Of a DNA stretch of 64,000 nt, positions 1-10,859 are shown in pieces. Each line of letters begins with the position of its first letter. Positions within the stretch are counted from its first letter, which is position 1. Under the pieces are notes generated by a model that saw only the letters and a list, made by a program, of their open reading frames with translations, did no database searches and had not been told where the DNA came from. The translations under genes were made by a program, and so were the position numbers. Source of the DNA: Megalobrama amblycephala. Its lineage: Eukaryota; Chordata; Actinopteri; Cypriniformes; Xenocyprididae. The stretch spans positions 19,893,638 to 19,957,637 of the forward strand of contig NC_063057.1 in the NCBI RefSeq assembly GCF_018812025.1, given 5' to 3'.

Positions 1-946
1 AAATGAGATTTGACAGCTATGGCAGGCACTAAAATTTTCAGTGAATGACAACTTAAATTTTGCTCTATTCCTCACACAAAGCTATATGGCTTCAGAAGAT
101 TTTTGAAATGCTGAGAATGATATGTATGCTATGTATGTTCTCTGAGAATCTCCAAAATAGCTTTCCATGGCTTCCACAGTAAAAAAGGGTCAGTTCATTG
201 ACAATATTATGTTTTATGAGAACTATTGCTTTAAAAATTGACCATTATAGACCAATGTATGTATGTGTGTGTGTGTTTGTGCTTTATCATTAGCTTAGCA
301 ACAGTCTAAGGCAAAGCTATCCTGCAATGAACTATAAGCACTATGAGTCTTCTGTGCATCTGTTTGTGTGGTAAGTTCAGGTCAGTGTTAATGGACTTTA
401 AAACAGTCACTTGAGGTTCTATTTTGACTAGGATGTTGCTTTAGAAAGTAGCTGCCTATGTAGACAACAAGGCAGTGTACTAGGGTTTGGAACAGAGCCA
501 ATGTCATGATTTATTCTCAAAAGAATTGGAGTATCTTCAGCTGAAATGCTGACTCTTTATAGACCTATAAAATCCTACAGCATATTAATCTCCCAAATAT
601 TGCCAATAAAATCTCCTACAGACTAAATCAAAGACAATATACTTTGCAACACAAATTACTTTCCCATATTTTTATGAATACAAATGATGTTTTGTTTGTT
701 GTTTTATTTACCAACATCTTCTTACATATTAATACATTAGAGCTGTGTTACTTTAAATGTACCATATGTATTTATATATGCATCAAATTCACTCTGACAT
801 GACATAACATGATTCATGCTATTTTTTGAGTAATTTCTGTATCACGTCTGCAGGAGTGTAATACACACAAGCTGTTTAAACACTCGAGGGAATTTATGCA
901 ATGATTAACTCTTTTGCAACAGTTAAGGGAAATCAATCACTCGAAT
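1..946. other. Unique AT-rich DNA, no feature recognised
   Basis: I see no convincing exon, repeat family or RNA gene here. There is a short GT-rich run near 262-281. Open frames are short and have no recognisable protein character. Confidence 0.5.
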
Positions 947-1088
947 AATGGATGGATGGATGGATGGATGGATAGATGAATGGATAACATATTAATAGCC
1001 GTACACATGTGTGGATAAATGGATGGATGGATGTTGGCTGAAAGGATGGACAAAAGGATGGGTAGATATGGATGGATGGATGGATGGG
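947..1088. repeat. (GGAT)n microsatellite, interrupted
   Basis: Two runs of GGAT/ATGG tetranucleotides (947-986 and 1013-1088) are separated by about 25 bp of unrelated sequence and contain point interruptions such as GATA and GATGAAT. The His/Pro/Ser/Ile-rich reading frames across it on the minus strand are products of the repeat. Confidence 0.9.
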
Positions 1089-1214
1089 CATAAGTATAAT
1101 CAGAGAAAATAAGGAATAAATAAAACCCCCTGAAAAAACATACGACACAAATACATATAAAACAAATATAAAACATATAATACAAATTTATCTTTTTATA
1201 TTTTCTATTTATAG

Positions 1215-1217
<3 letters not shown>

Positions 1218-1248
<31 letters not shown>
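1218..1248. repeat. (CA)n microsatellite
   Basis: About 15 uninterrupted CA dinucleotides. Confidence 0.95.
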
Positions 1249-1252
<4 letters not shown>

Positions 1253-2084
1253 TTGTTTGCTTTGGCTTATGCTGTGCCTAATCATGCTTTTTATGGGCTT
1301 GGGTTATCCAGCATGGCACAGTTAAAACCCCTGCCAGACATTAAGGTCCTGATTATATGCCACTGCAGTTATGAAGCTCTTCTTCAATTATGCTAATATG
1401 ATCACCTCTGATAATACACAATTCTACTCCTAATATAGAAGAGCAATATAAAAACAAAAAACAGCATGATACATTTCCTCTCCCTCAGTGACATTCCATT
1501 TGTCCTGAAATGCAAACAACAGGAATATGTATGAAAAATCACATACCTATCAAGTGCTTGGTGTAATGTATTCAGTAGATATGTGCCATACATCTCAAAT
1601 ACAATCCAAACTTTTTATGCATTGAGGTCGGTTGCCACTGAATTCATATTCACAGGCGTTTTGAGACAAAATGAATACATCACTTGGTATTTATGGATCT
1701 ATGGCAGTTGACCTTGTCTCTGTCTGCATAAATAGCCTGCTTTTACGAGAAATGGCTTTTAAGAAAAAGATTTTTCAAAACCATATACTGTAGCTACCCT
1801 CTATACTTTAGTGATGTCGTGCGGTAAGTAAAGCTGCGACAACCTATGTTATTTATCTTGACCTATTGTGGTTAACTATATTGTGCTATAAAATCTCTGC
1901 ATTTTGGCAAAAAACAAACAAAAAAACAAAAACAACAATTTGAACTTCACTAAAAGTTTTAGGTTAGCATTACATCTAAACACAAACTGACAATCCAACA
2001 AAAATAACCTCCAGGTATGAATGTTAGAATGAATTATAGCTAACAATTCCAAAAGTAGAGTTAACTGTGCAACCTTTCGCAACT
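1249..2084. other. Unique AT-rich DNA, no feature recognised
   Basis: Short frames only; no splice-bounded coding stretch or repeat family recognised. Confidence 0.45.
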
Positions 2085-2640
2085 AGTTTCAGACATTTCC
2101 TATTGTGGATTTTCATGTGATTTGGTTGTATTTTGTGAAACCTTGGGATCTATGTATGCATTAGTTTAGTAATACTGTTGACCGTTACTTTTGTTGTATT
2201 GTATCACATGCTGTTTTTTTTTTTTTGAAGTGTGTTGAATTATTTATGTTAAATTTCACATGTGATACAAGGCGGTAAATGTAGAGTAAGGCAGCAATGC
2301 TAATCCATCTTTGGACCTAGATTAAAAAAAATCCTATTGTGGCTTTTCATGTCATGTCATTTTGTTGTAGTTGATTTCAAACATCGCTTTTATTGTAAAC
2401 ATTAGATTAGCATTACTGTCAAAAAGTTATTTTCTACACATTGTATCACATATTAGTTTATACAAGTTTCAAATTGCATGTTAGCATGCTAAATTTTGAG
2501 CAAACAAGCTAACATGGACACAATGTGTTGAAAGAAACAACAATAATGTTTATGTTCAGACCTAGTTTTGGAAGATTCCCATGTGATATGGATGCAATTC
2601 TGCATGGCATATGTTACATTTGTGCTAACAATCTAATATG
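2085..2640. repeat. Diverged tandem repeat, unit about 235-243 bp
   Basis: A phrase like CCTATTGTGGATTTTCATG recurs at about 2098 and 2333, with weaker copies near 2575 and, beyond the neighbouring insertion, near 3510 (AGTTTCAGAAGATTC). Between these anchors, TTAGCATGCTAA-like palindromes and 'tatcacatg' phrases also recur. Copies have drifted strongly. The array is probably continuous with 3451-3600 and was split by the element at 2641-3450. Confidence 0.5.
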
Positions 2641-3450
2641 TGGGTCAATGACATGATGAGCCTTAATAATAATAAAAATCAAATTTATGACATCCAACAT
2701 ATGCAAGGTAGTACAACTGTTTTATTGAATCCAAAAGGTTTTAATTATATTTTGCTACATATAAAGGTATTTTAAAGATTATGAAGTGTCAAAATGTCAT
2801 TCGGTTTAACCGTCCATAGGCCAATACAGCCATTTCATTTATGATTAAAATATTTTAAAATGTAATAAATGTATATGTTTTTTATTCTGGCATGATTTTA
2901 TAACATCATATATCAACATAGTGCAAAATGGTATTCAAATTATGTGTAGAAGTCGTTGCTTTGTTATGAGAAATGTCTGGAAAAATTTATTTTGTTGATG
3001 TCATTCGGAGTAGCCAATATAAAAAGACCATTTTGGATCAAGTCATGCGGTCAATATCATGTGACAGGATGTGACATCATTCAGACACCTGCAAAGGACC
3101 ACATGGTTGTGAAGCAAAGTAACTAACTCTAACTATTTGAAAACATCAGGTCATTCGGTACAACCTTTATAAAACATGGAAAATGTTGTAATATTTTAAA
3201 AACTTGTACTAAATATAAAATGTTTGATTGTCCTTTTGCTAGCTAGCTAGATATCAGTCTGCTAGCACTGTTATGTGTCATTCGGTAAAACCAACATTTT
3301 GATTAAACCGAATGACTTTTTTGGTGACAAATTTTGTCCATCTTGTAAAAAATAACAAAAGCAGTGTTAATTGATTACAAAAACCACATAATCTTATTGT
3401 TAACACTTAAATAAAGCTTTATTCGTAAAACCTTATTCGTCAATGACCCA
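2641..3450. mobile_element. Candidate non-autonomous DNA element with GTCATTCGG motif cluster
   Basis: The ends are inverted: TGGGTCAATGAC at 2641-2652 and GTCAATGACCCA at 3439-3450. If the ends are trimmed by one base, both flanks read ATGT, which would be a 4-bp target duplication. Inside lie seven copies of a motif near GTCATTCGGTnnAACC (2796, 3000, 3042, 3074, 3150, 3277, and inverted at 3303-3316), plus TTATTCGTAAAACC-like relatives near the right end. There is no reading frame of note. Clustered internal motifs are typical of transposase-binding sites, but I cannot assign a superfamily. Confidence 0.5.
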
Positions 3451-3981
3451 TGTACAATAATATGCCAAAAGTAGCACTAGATAATGCCAATCTGTCTGCC
3501 TAGTTTCAGAAGATTCTTGTTGAATTTTAATTGTACTGGTTGTATTTAATTTATGCTTCATGCACATGTTTGAGCTTCTGTTTATCATATCAGTATTTGA
3601 TGTGCTCTATGTATGTGCGCTGTTCAGTGTTTATGAATAAAAGCGTAAATTAATTCAGTTCTAAGATATTTTTTCCATCTATTGTCCTAAACAATTGATA
3701 GCACAATACAATTTTAAAAACGGATACTGCATATGTGTAGTTAGACTACACTTGAAAATACATAGTTTGGTTGTCTGATGGCCTGATCATACAATACACA
3801 TGACAACAAATCACGCCGTGTGTGAAAGAAAGTTGCATGTGTGTGTATACTGGAGATAAGTACAGAAGGGTATGGAGGGTGTTTACCTGCCTGGCTGTTG
3901 TGTCAGGGTAATGGAGGCTCCTTATCATGTGCACACAGAGCTCAGAATGCAGGGGACACAGAATCCCTCCTGACAACAGCA
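3451..3981. other. Mostly unique DNA; drifted tandem-repeat remnant at the left
   Basis: The first ~150 bp resemble the repeat at 2085-2640. The remainder shows no recognisable feature up to the microsatellite. Confidence 0.4.
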
Positions 3982-4002
3982 TCTTCTCTCTTTCTCTCTC
4001 TG

Positions 4003-4042
<40 letters not shown>

Positions 4043-4044
4043 AT
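3982..4044. repeat. Compound (CT)n(CA)n microsatellite
   Basis: A CT-rich run of about 37 bp passes directly into about 12 CA dinucleotides. The Ser/Leu and His/Thr frames across it are repeat artefacts. Confidence 0.92.
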
Positions 4045-4425
4045 ACGCAAGTGCTGAGAATATGATTTATGGGGATGAAAAACAGCATGCTGTCTGCCTT
4101 CGTGCGTCTGCGAGTGTGCGGAAGTTGCTTGAAGTTTGTTTACTTGCTTCCATGTTTTTGAGGACTTTAATGACTACATTTTTAATGGCTCACATTTTTT
4201 TTTTAGTTCAAATGAAAGGGAGGGGAATTTTGCCTCTTAAAATATTAGATTGTTATCTTTATGTGCAATAGATAGTAGGATGGATGGATGGAAAGGTTTG
4301 TCATATCGCCCACCTATTGAGAGTGAAAAATGGTGCTGCTTTGTGTGGGTAATTGAACTGAGCATCTGTATGTAACACTTCACACATAGGCACAGAGTCC
4401 ACTGGTTAGCAATTAGCACTAATAG
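4045..4425. other. No feature recognised
   Basis: Ordinary intergenic-looking sequence with a short GGAT run near 4278. Confidence 0.4.
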
Positions 4426-4429
4426 GCTA

Positions 4430-4575
4430 ATAATGAGGGTGGACTGGGATCCCCTATCGCCATCATGCTCTTGAGCAGGCCACTTAGTCCCATGTTGCAT
4501 CAGGGGACTGAACTTGTAATAAAAGCACTTAATCTCTGGATAAGAATGAGTCTGCTAAATAACATAATAACAGGT
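4430..4575 (+). mobile_element. 3' tail fragment of a fish SINE/LINE2-type retroposon
   Basis: The stretch reads like the common fish retroposon tail: 'cttgagcaggccacttagtc', then 'aggggactg', 'aataaaagcactt', then a degenerate form of GCTTTGGATAAAAGCGTCTG followed by 'ctaaat'. The upstream body is not recognisable, so this is a short truncated piece. Assignment is from remembered consensus only. Confidence 0.5.
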
Positions 4576-5327
4576 CCATGAGGGCATTATATCACGTCAA
4601 ACAGTCAACATTCTGATTAGACTCTCCCATAGGAGAAGGTTAAGCAGGTAGAATAGCAGTTGGCTTTAAACAGGAGGTCCACCAAAAATGGTTGGATTCT
4701 AGGAGGCCCAACAAACAGGAACATGTAGTGTCTGCACCAATGTACTATAATTATTTAGTGGGTATACAGATTCAAAGTGTGTATAAGTAAATCAAGAATA
4801 AAATTGAATCATATTACATCTTAAGGTCAATGATTCTTGAAGCCTGAGGTCTAAAATCAAGTTTTACTGAAGAAAATATATCTAATTTATGATGACATGC
4901 ACAAAAAAAGTCTTTAGGTGCTCAACAAGAGTAAACAAGTGAGAAGCTAATGTCTAGATGGTACATTTGTGTTATGGAAATTCACAAAGCAACGTGCATT
5001 TTCAACTTTAAAAAGTTGGAAGAAGTTTAAATGTTTGAGGTCAAGAATAAATTAATACTTTTATTCAGTATTTTATTATTATTCAAGTGTCCTTGAAAAA
5101 GACTGTTGCAGCACATTTTTTTAAGCATCAAATCAACATACGTGACCCTGGACCACAAAACCAGTCTAAAAGGGTTACTTCATGCAAAAAATGAAAATTC
5201 TGTCATTAATTACTCACCCTCTTGTCGTTCCACACCCGTAAGACCTTCAGTCATCTTCGGAACACAAATTAAGATATTTTTCATAAAATCCGATGGCTCA
5301 GTGAGGCATTCATTGCCAGCAAATTAA

Positions 5328-6114
5328 AGGGATAGTTCACCTAAAAATGAAAATTTGATGTTTATCTGCTTACCCCCAGGGCATCCAAGATGTAGGTGAC
5401 TTTGTTTCTTCAGTAGAACACAAATGATGAATTTTAACTCCAACCGTTGCAGTCTGTCAGTCGTATAATGCATTGAAATGGCAACAAAATCTATATGAGT
5501 AATAAAAACATGCACAGACAAATCCAAATTAAACCCTGCGGCTCATGACGACACATTGATGTGTCGACATGAAACAATCAGTTTGTGTGAGAAACCGAAA
5601 GTATTTATATAATTTTTTACATATATAATTTTTTAGGCAGTTGGACAAAATAAAAATGATTTAAATACTCTTCGGTTTCTCGCACAAACCGATTGTTTTG
5701 TGTCTCACTCCTTCATTGGACATTTTTAAATCTTCTCTTAAATCGTATTTTTATTCTTTAGCATTTGGAAACCTGTAATTATTCTTGTGTAGAGCTGTTT
5801 TGTACTTTGTACAGCACTTTGGAACAATCTATATTGTGTTTAAATGTGCTTTATAAATAAATGTTGTTGTTGTTGTTGTCTTAGGACATCAATGTGTCGT
5901 TATGAGCCGCAGGGTTTAATTTGGATTTGTCTGTGCATGTTTTTTTGACACTCATAGATTTTGTTATCATTGACATGCATTATACGACTGACAGACCGCA
6001 ACGGTTGGAGTTCATCATTTGTGTTCTACTGAAGAAACAAAGTCACCTACATCTTGGATGCCCTGGGGGTAAGCAGATAAACATCAAATTTTCATTTTTG
6101 GGTGAACTATCCCT
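5328..6114 (+). mobile_element. TTAA-type palindromic MITE (AGGGATA ends), split
   Basis: Left end AGGGATAGTTCACC follows TTAA (5324-5327); right end TATCCCT at 6114 is followed by TTTA. The arms are inverted copies of each other: the left arm runs to about 5620, the right arm from about 5660, with 'acccccagggcatccaag' on one side and its complement on the other. The right arm is split by the retroposon tail at 5706-5876. Confidence 0.8.
5706..5876 (+). mobile_element. LINE 3'-tail insertion ending in (TTG)n
   Basis: A 171-bp segment breaks the right arm of the surrounding palindrome. It has a typical fish LINE tail ('tgtacagcactttgga', 'gtgctttataaataaa') and ends in a (TTG)n run. TGTCT is found on both sides (5701-5705 and 5877-5881), consistent with target-site duplication. 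This is a heavily 5'-truncated insertion. Confidence 0.65.
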
Positions 6115-6976
6115 TTATTTTACACGTTCAATGCCCAGAAAGATACTAAAGACATATTTAAAACAGTTAATGTGTCTACAGTGGTTCAACCTTAATGATA
6201 TGAAGTGACGAGAATACTTTTTGTGTGCCAAAAAAACAAAATAACAACATTATTCAACAATATCTAGTGATGGGTGATTTCAAAGCACTGCTTCATGAAG
6301 CTTCAAAGCTTTACGAATCTTTTGTTTCGAATCAGTGGTTCTTCGGAGCTCGAAAATCATGTGATTTCAGTAAACTAGGCTTCATTACGTCATAAGCGTT
6401 TCGAAATTTCAATGGTTCACGCGACTTTGGCAGTTGATTCACGCTCCGAACCACTGATTCAAAACAAAAGATTCGTAAATCTAACCCTTTAAGTACCACA
6501 GGTATATTTGTAGCAATAGCGAACAATACATTGTATGGGTCAAAATGATCGATTTTTCTTTTATGCCAAAAATCATTAGGATATTAAGTAATGATCATGT
6601 TCCATGAAGATATTTTGTAAATTTCCTAGCATAATTATATAAAAAATGTATTTTTGTGAGTGGATATGCATTGCTAAGGACTTCATTTGGACAACTTTGA
6701 AGGTGATTTTCTCAATATTTTGATTTTTTTGCACCCTCAGGTTCCAGATTTTCAAATAGTTGTATCTCGGCCAGATATTGTCCTATAACAACACTATACA
6801 TCAATGGAAAGCTTATTTATTCAGCTTTTAGATAAATCTCAATTTAAAAAAAATGGACCCATATGACTGGTTTTGTGGTCCAGGATCATGTGACACTGAA
6901 GACTGGAATAATGACTGCTGAAAATTCATCATACAAAATAATGCAGCCTTGGTGAGCATAAGAGACTTTAAAACTT

Positions 6977-7655
6977 TGTTCTTATTAGTAAATTAGATCT
7001 TATGCTGTATATGACATAGCAGAAGCCAGATAGCTCAACAATGTTTAGTCACTGAAACCATTAGGACGGTCATGTAAAATTTGGTAATATCAGCTCCTTG
7101 CAACCAAAATAGCAGCATATTTTTAAACTGTACACAATATTATTTATATTCTTGAAAGCCAGTGTGACCAGAAATCACAAAAGCACTTTTCAAAGCCAAA
7201 TGGATGTGGCAGAGATGGTCTCTCAGGATAATGAAAGTTCTCAGAACGCTCTGTTCTGTTATTGAAGGCTCTTCAAAAAGACAATCATTCCGAATCAAGT
7301 GCGACCTCTTCCTCAGTCTAAACAGCACAGGCCATTTGAGTAAAGACATTGCATTGGGCAAGATTTGACAGGTGACACATTTGGATGCATCAACACACAG
7401 TCTAGCTCCACATTTCCCATAGGGCCTCAGTGACAGGAAGACTCTTCTCACTGTCACTTGATTTACTCTATCTCTCTTTTCAAGGCACAAATCACATTGC
7501 CACACACACATCCACACAGCTGTGGAAAAGGTAGGTGAGAATGTCTGGACTAATGGTGTAGAGTATGAGCATGTGTGTGTGTTCATTTTTCATTGTATCT
7601 CTTGAGAGCATGAGGCAGGACATGCTGAATGAAATTATATGTGTGTATGAGTTTG
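6977..7655. other. Unique DNA, no feature recognised
   Basis: The longest frame of this part of the window (7140-7586, minus, 148 codons) has no family resemblance, no signal peptide and no supporting splice context, and I do not call it a gene. Confidence 0.4.
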
Positions 7656-7838
7656 TATGAGTTCACCCAAACTTAAATATTCAGGGACCATTCATCCTCA
7701 CCTCACTTGAACATTATTCACCCTCATGTCATTCCAAATATAACTTTCTTAATTCCGTGGATCATAAAAGGAGTAGTTTAGCAGAATGTCCATGCTGCTC
7801 TTTTCCATACAATGAAAATGAATGGGCTAAAAATGAAT
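7656..7838 (+). repeat. Degraded AGGGATAGTTCACC-family fragment
   Basis: 'gagttcacccaaactt', 'caccctcatgtcattccaa' and 'tgctcttttccatacaatga' occur in the order expected for this MITE family. Both ends are lost and there are small rearrangements. Confidence 0.55.
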
Positions 7839-8779
7839 TGACCTTGACACCTGTGTTATTTCAGTATATTTATATACTATTATTTAATATTATTTATATA
7901 GTATTTATTAACAGTAGTATTTATTATTTATATAGTATTTATTAATTATTTATATAGGTTTTACATAGGTTTGTAACAAATTTGCATAAAGCCAGCTTAT
8001 GGTCTTCATTGGCTGTCGACAACATCTACTTTGACCCGCCCCAAAACACATTAGTTTTGTTTGTGTGGTTGACATGTCAAAAAGATACTTTTTATTTGTT
8101 TGTTTGTTTTGACCATGAACACATGCAAACCTATTGTGGCAGACCTAAATAATAACAACAAATTATAATAACAACACTGCATGACAGTCATAAAGGGGTT
8201 TTGTCTGTTTTATTTTTTATTTTTTCCTTCTGCATGCTGGTATCTTCAAATAAATGAAATAATAAAAAAAGATCCCCTGCACCGTAGCTCAGTTATTCTT
8301 TACACTTATGCATATTACATAATAAAGTCTTCTTGAACTAAAATATCTTCCACTATAACTCAAAACTTCCATTTCAACATAAATTCTAAAGGACTAGCAG
8401 TAAATGCACTTTACTGTTTCCTCCGTTGCTCCACTTACTGCATTTTAGAGTCAGTTCTGCTGTAAATCTGGGTGTCCGAGCTGTTCAGTCTGAGCCCCAC
8501 AAAACATTTCTCCTGTTGTTTCTACCTATCTGAGAGGAACAGGCCTGCCTCTGGGAAAGAAAGCCAGGCAGTATTCACAGAGCTTAGCATGAAAGTTTAT
8601 AAGGATATGTGAAACAGAAATGAATTATGGCTTATCCGCTGCAGAATCCAAATTCAGTGTGCGTGTATGTGTCTATCAGGACTTTGAATACAGCAGAAAA
8701 ATACAGTATTATGCATATGTGTGCTTACTGTGCTATTAGCATGACCATTTCCTTTATCAGAGTGTGTGTGTATCCACAT
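7839..8779. other. AT-rich and unique DNA
   Basis: 7880-7965 is a run of 'atttatatagtatttatta'-like repeats. The rest shows no recognisable gene or repeat. Confidence 0.4.
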
Positions 8780-8802
8780 AAAAAAAAAAAAAAAAAAAAA
8801 AA
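8780..8802. repeat. Poly(A) tract
   Basis: Twenty-three consecutive A residues, ending just before the hAT MITE's target duplication. Confidence 0.95.
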
Positions 8803-8813
8803 GTTGTACCATG

Positions 8814-9156
8814 TAGGGCTGGGCGATATATCGCATGCAATTCTCACGCGCATTTCGTCAGTAAAGCCGGTTCCCTGATTACCGCTAAATCGCCATCACC
8901 TGCTTTCAAATGGAGCGCCTTTTAATAGACAGAGCCGTAGTTCACGGACAAGCCACGCAAAATCGGGTTCATTATCAAAGTCGATTCATCTTCGATACTG
9001 AACGCGATTTTGCGTGGCTTGTCCTTGAACTACGGCTCTGTCTATTAAAAGGCGCTCCATTTGAAAGCAGGTGATGGCGATTTAGCGGTAATCAAGGAAC
9101 CGGCTTTACTGACGAAATGCGCGTGAGAATCGCATGCGATATATCGCCCAGCCCTA
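8814..9156. mobile_element. hAT-type hairpin MITE with perfect 8-bp target duplication
   Basis: The ends are TAGGGCTGGGCGATATATCG and its complement. The element is almost entirely two inverted arms of 152 bp (8814-8965 and 9005-9156) with about three mismatches, joined by a 39-nt loop. It is flanked by GTACCATG at 8806-8813 and 9157-9164, a perfect 8-bp duplication as made by hAT transposases. The near identity of the arms and the intact duplication suggest a recent insertion. No coding capacity. Confidence 0.92.
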
Positions 9157-9164
9157 GTACCATG

Positions 9165-9450
9165 TATCTTGGACAAGTAGGGACTTGCTACTGCCAATAC
9201 ATACACAACACACTGCTGTGAGCAAGTAAGACATGCTGCTACTGTACGTAAAAGCTTACATATATTACCAGTAACAGATCTATACAGGTGGAGCTGGGGA
9301 AGGTGGAGGGTTTCTGAAAGTGGCAAGTATTTGAAGGTTGAGCAATGAGCTCACTGGCTACTGATACAGCAGGAACCCTATAGAGAATGATGTGATTGCA
9401 AGCCGATTGAGTTAAGGACCTATTAGCCTGTGCCATCTAGAGTTTCATGA
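9165..9450. repeat. Dispersed repeat, copy 1 (sister of 48850-49235)
   Basis: 'acttgctactgccaatac', 'agtaagacat', 'atacaggtggagctgggg' and 'aaggtggagggttt' occur in the same order and spacing as at 48994-49115. The relation weakens beyond that. I cannot name the family. The hAT MITE landed immediately upstream. Confidence 0.6.
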
Positions 9451-10047
9451 CAGAACTTTGTATCTAAATGTATTTTTGTAACATTGTGGCTACACTGGAC
9501 ATGAGTGGCGCAATGTGTCAAGAGCAAATAAAAACCACTATATTCACATAAAACCAAAGTGAAATGATTTAAATGTAAAACTTAAATATTTGGGGTTATA
9601 CCAACTTATTAGGGTTTAGACTGAAATGATTCTGTCTACACTAGATGTGACTTGTGACCTCTGTCTGCACTTGATTCTATGCATCAGTTGTTGATTGAAT
9701 GTTGAGATGTGGATGTTGCACTGAAAAGTGGAGGCAGAGGAATGTGAACTGGGAGGGGTGGAGTATAAGTGAACAAAATGATTGGAGTCTTGCAATCTTG
9801 CAGAATTAGTTTTTACGTTTAAAAATGTGAGATGCATGGCAGTGGAATGAAGGAAAAACACAAAGTCTAGAGACATTTTTTTAAAAGTTTAACTTATTTT
9901 AACTTGAGGGCAGCTTTTGCATTTACATCTGATGCAGTGTTTTTTTGTTTTGTTTTGGGTTTTTTTTGAAAAATAATATAAAAGTAACACATTTGGAATT
10001 CAAAAATGCTAAATGTATGGAAATGAAATGGAAAAAAAAAATGCAAG
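9451..10047. other. No feature recognised
   Basis: AT-rich unique-looking DNA with short T and A runs. Confidence 0.4.
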
Positions 10048-10055
10048 GTTTAGTT

Positions 10056-10247
10056 CAGGGGTGTCCAAACTCGGTTCTGGAGGGCCACTGTTCTGCAGAG
10101 TTTGGCTCCAACTTGCCTCAACACACCTGCCTGGAAGTTTCTAGCCTATAGTAAGACCTTAAATAGCTAGTTCAGGTGTGTTTAATTGGGGTTGGAGCTA
10201 AACTCTTCAAGACAGTGGCCCTCCAGGAGCAGAATTGGACACCCTTG
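10056..10247. mobile_element. hAT-type short MITE (CAGGGGTGTCC ends)
   Basis: A 192-bp foldback starts CAGGGGTGTCCAAACTCGG and ends with the inverted form 'ttggacacccttg'. Flanks are GTTTAGTT and GTGTAGTT, seven of eight bases alike, as expected of a hAT target duplication. The arms share 'ggagggccactg' and 'gtttggctccaa'. Common in cyprinids. Confidence 0.85.
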
Positions 10248-10255
10248 GTGTAGTT

Positions 10256-10629
10256 TTTTAAAACTGTTCTTGTGTGGGTTGTTGTTCTGTATGTGTGCAG
10301 GGATTGGTTGCTGACAGAGTAACCTGATTGGTGGACCTGCTGATGTGCTGCTTTAAAAGGGCAGCGTTATGAAAAGATGGCGAAGTCAGTCTGATGATCT
10401 CATGCTGGACAGCTGAGGTTGACAGCTAATCTTTTTTCTGGATCTTCACAAGGTGACTGGAGCTTTAACTTTGATTTCCATAACTGTTTATTTCACACGG
10501 AAATAATGAGTTGTTCTGAGTTTGGGCTGGACCTTGATATCGCCGCTCCACTTTGTGCTCACTACTGTGCAGACCCAGGTTTCAAGTTCACTATGTGCAG
10601 GCTCGAGACTCGAAATGTCAGTGCCATAT
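10256..10629. other. No feature recognised
   Basis: Moderately GC-richer stretch; short frames at 10419 and 10553 have no recognisable similarity. Confidence 0.35.
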
Positions 10630-10699
10630 AGACACACTGGCGGCTTCAGTTACTACGGAAGAGAGTGAAAGTGTCATCCATATTTTTTTACAGTCTATG
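10630..10699. repeat. Terminal fragment of a short dispersed repeat
   Basis: 'ggcggcttcagttac' ... 'tttttttacagtctatg' resembles the end of a common cyprinid MITE whose termini read CATAGACTGTA. The other end is not visible. Confidence 0.4.
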
Positions 10700-10859
10700 A
10701 CTCAAACGCATAGAAATTCAATGGAAAACATGCTCTGAGCGAATGACCCCTCAAGCTATTGCGGTGCAGTCTGATGCAACACAACTGTCGTGTCCTGTGT
10801 AGACAGTGTAACTGGAAATGTTATTAGTCTTGTATTGGACATTCAATTCTTAACCTGAT

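Larger units (their letters stand above)
5171..6488 (+). mobile_element. TTAA-type palindromic MITE (AGGGTTA ends), split
   Basis: It begins AGGGTTACTTCATGC at 5171 and ends TAACCCT at 6488, followed by TTAA at 6489. The left flank is TAAA, consistent with a mutated TTAA duplication. The internal sequence ('aacacaaattaagatat', 'tccgatggctcagtgaggc', 'gaatcagtggttc') matches the intact relative at 20661-21447. It is interrupted at 5328-6114. Confidence 0.75.
5143..6888 (+). mobile_element. GACCCTGGACCACAAAACC-type MITE, split
   Basis: The left end TGACCCTGGACCACAAAACC lies at 5143 and the matching inverted end GGTTTTGTGGTCCAGGATCA finishes at 6888. The body (6493-6870) has familiar phrases of this cyprinid family ('ttgtagcaatagc', 'atcgatttttcttttatgcc', 'agttgtatctcggcc'). 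It is interrupted after only about 25 bp by the element at 5171-6488. Confidence 0.75.
5030..6976 (+). mobile_element. ACTACCATTC-type MITE, copy 1, split by a nest
   Basis: The left part (5030-5141) has 'attaatacttttattcag' and 'aagcatcaaatcaacata'. The right part (about 6889-6976) has 'gtgacactgaagactgg' and 'gcagccttggtgagcataag'. These are consecutive pieces of a very common cyprinid element seen more fully at 34259-34945 and 57966-58290. Everything between was inserted later. The outer termini are eroded. Confidence 0.65.

Noticed and set aside
937..1248. Overlapping His/Pro/Ile-rich frames
   Set aside because: They translate the GGAT and CA microsatellites.
3746..4065. Frames with His-Thr or Cys-Val runs
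   Set aside because: They translate the CT/CA microsatellite.
7140..7586. 148-codon minus-strand frame
   Set aside because: No recognisable domain, signal peptide or splice context, and length is within chance expectation for 64 kb read in six frames.
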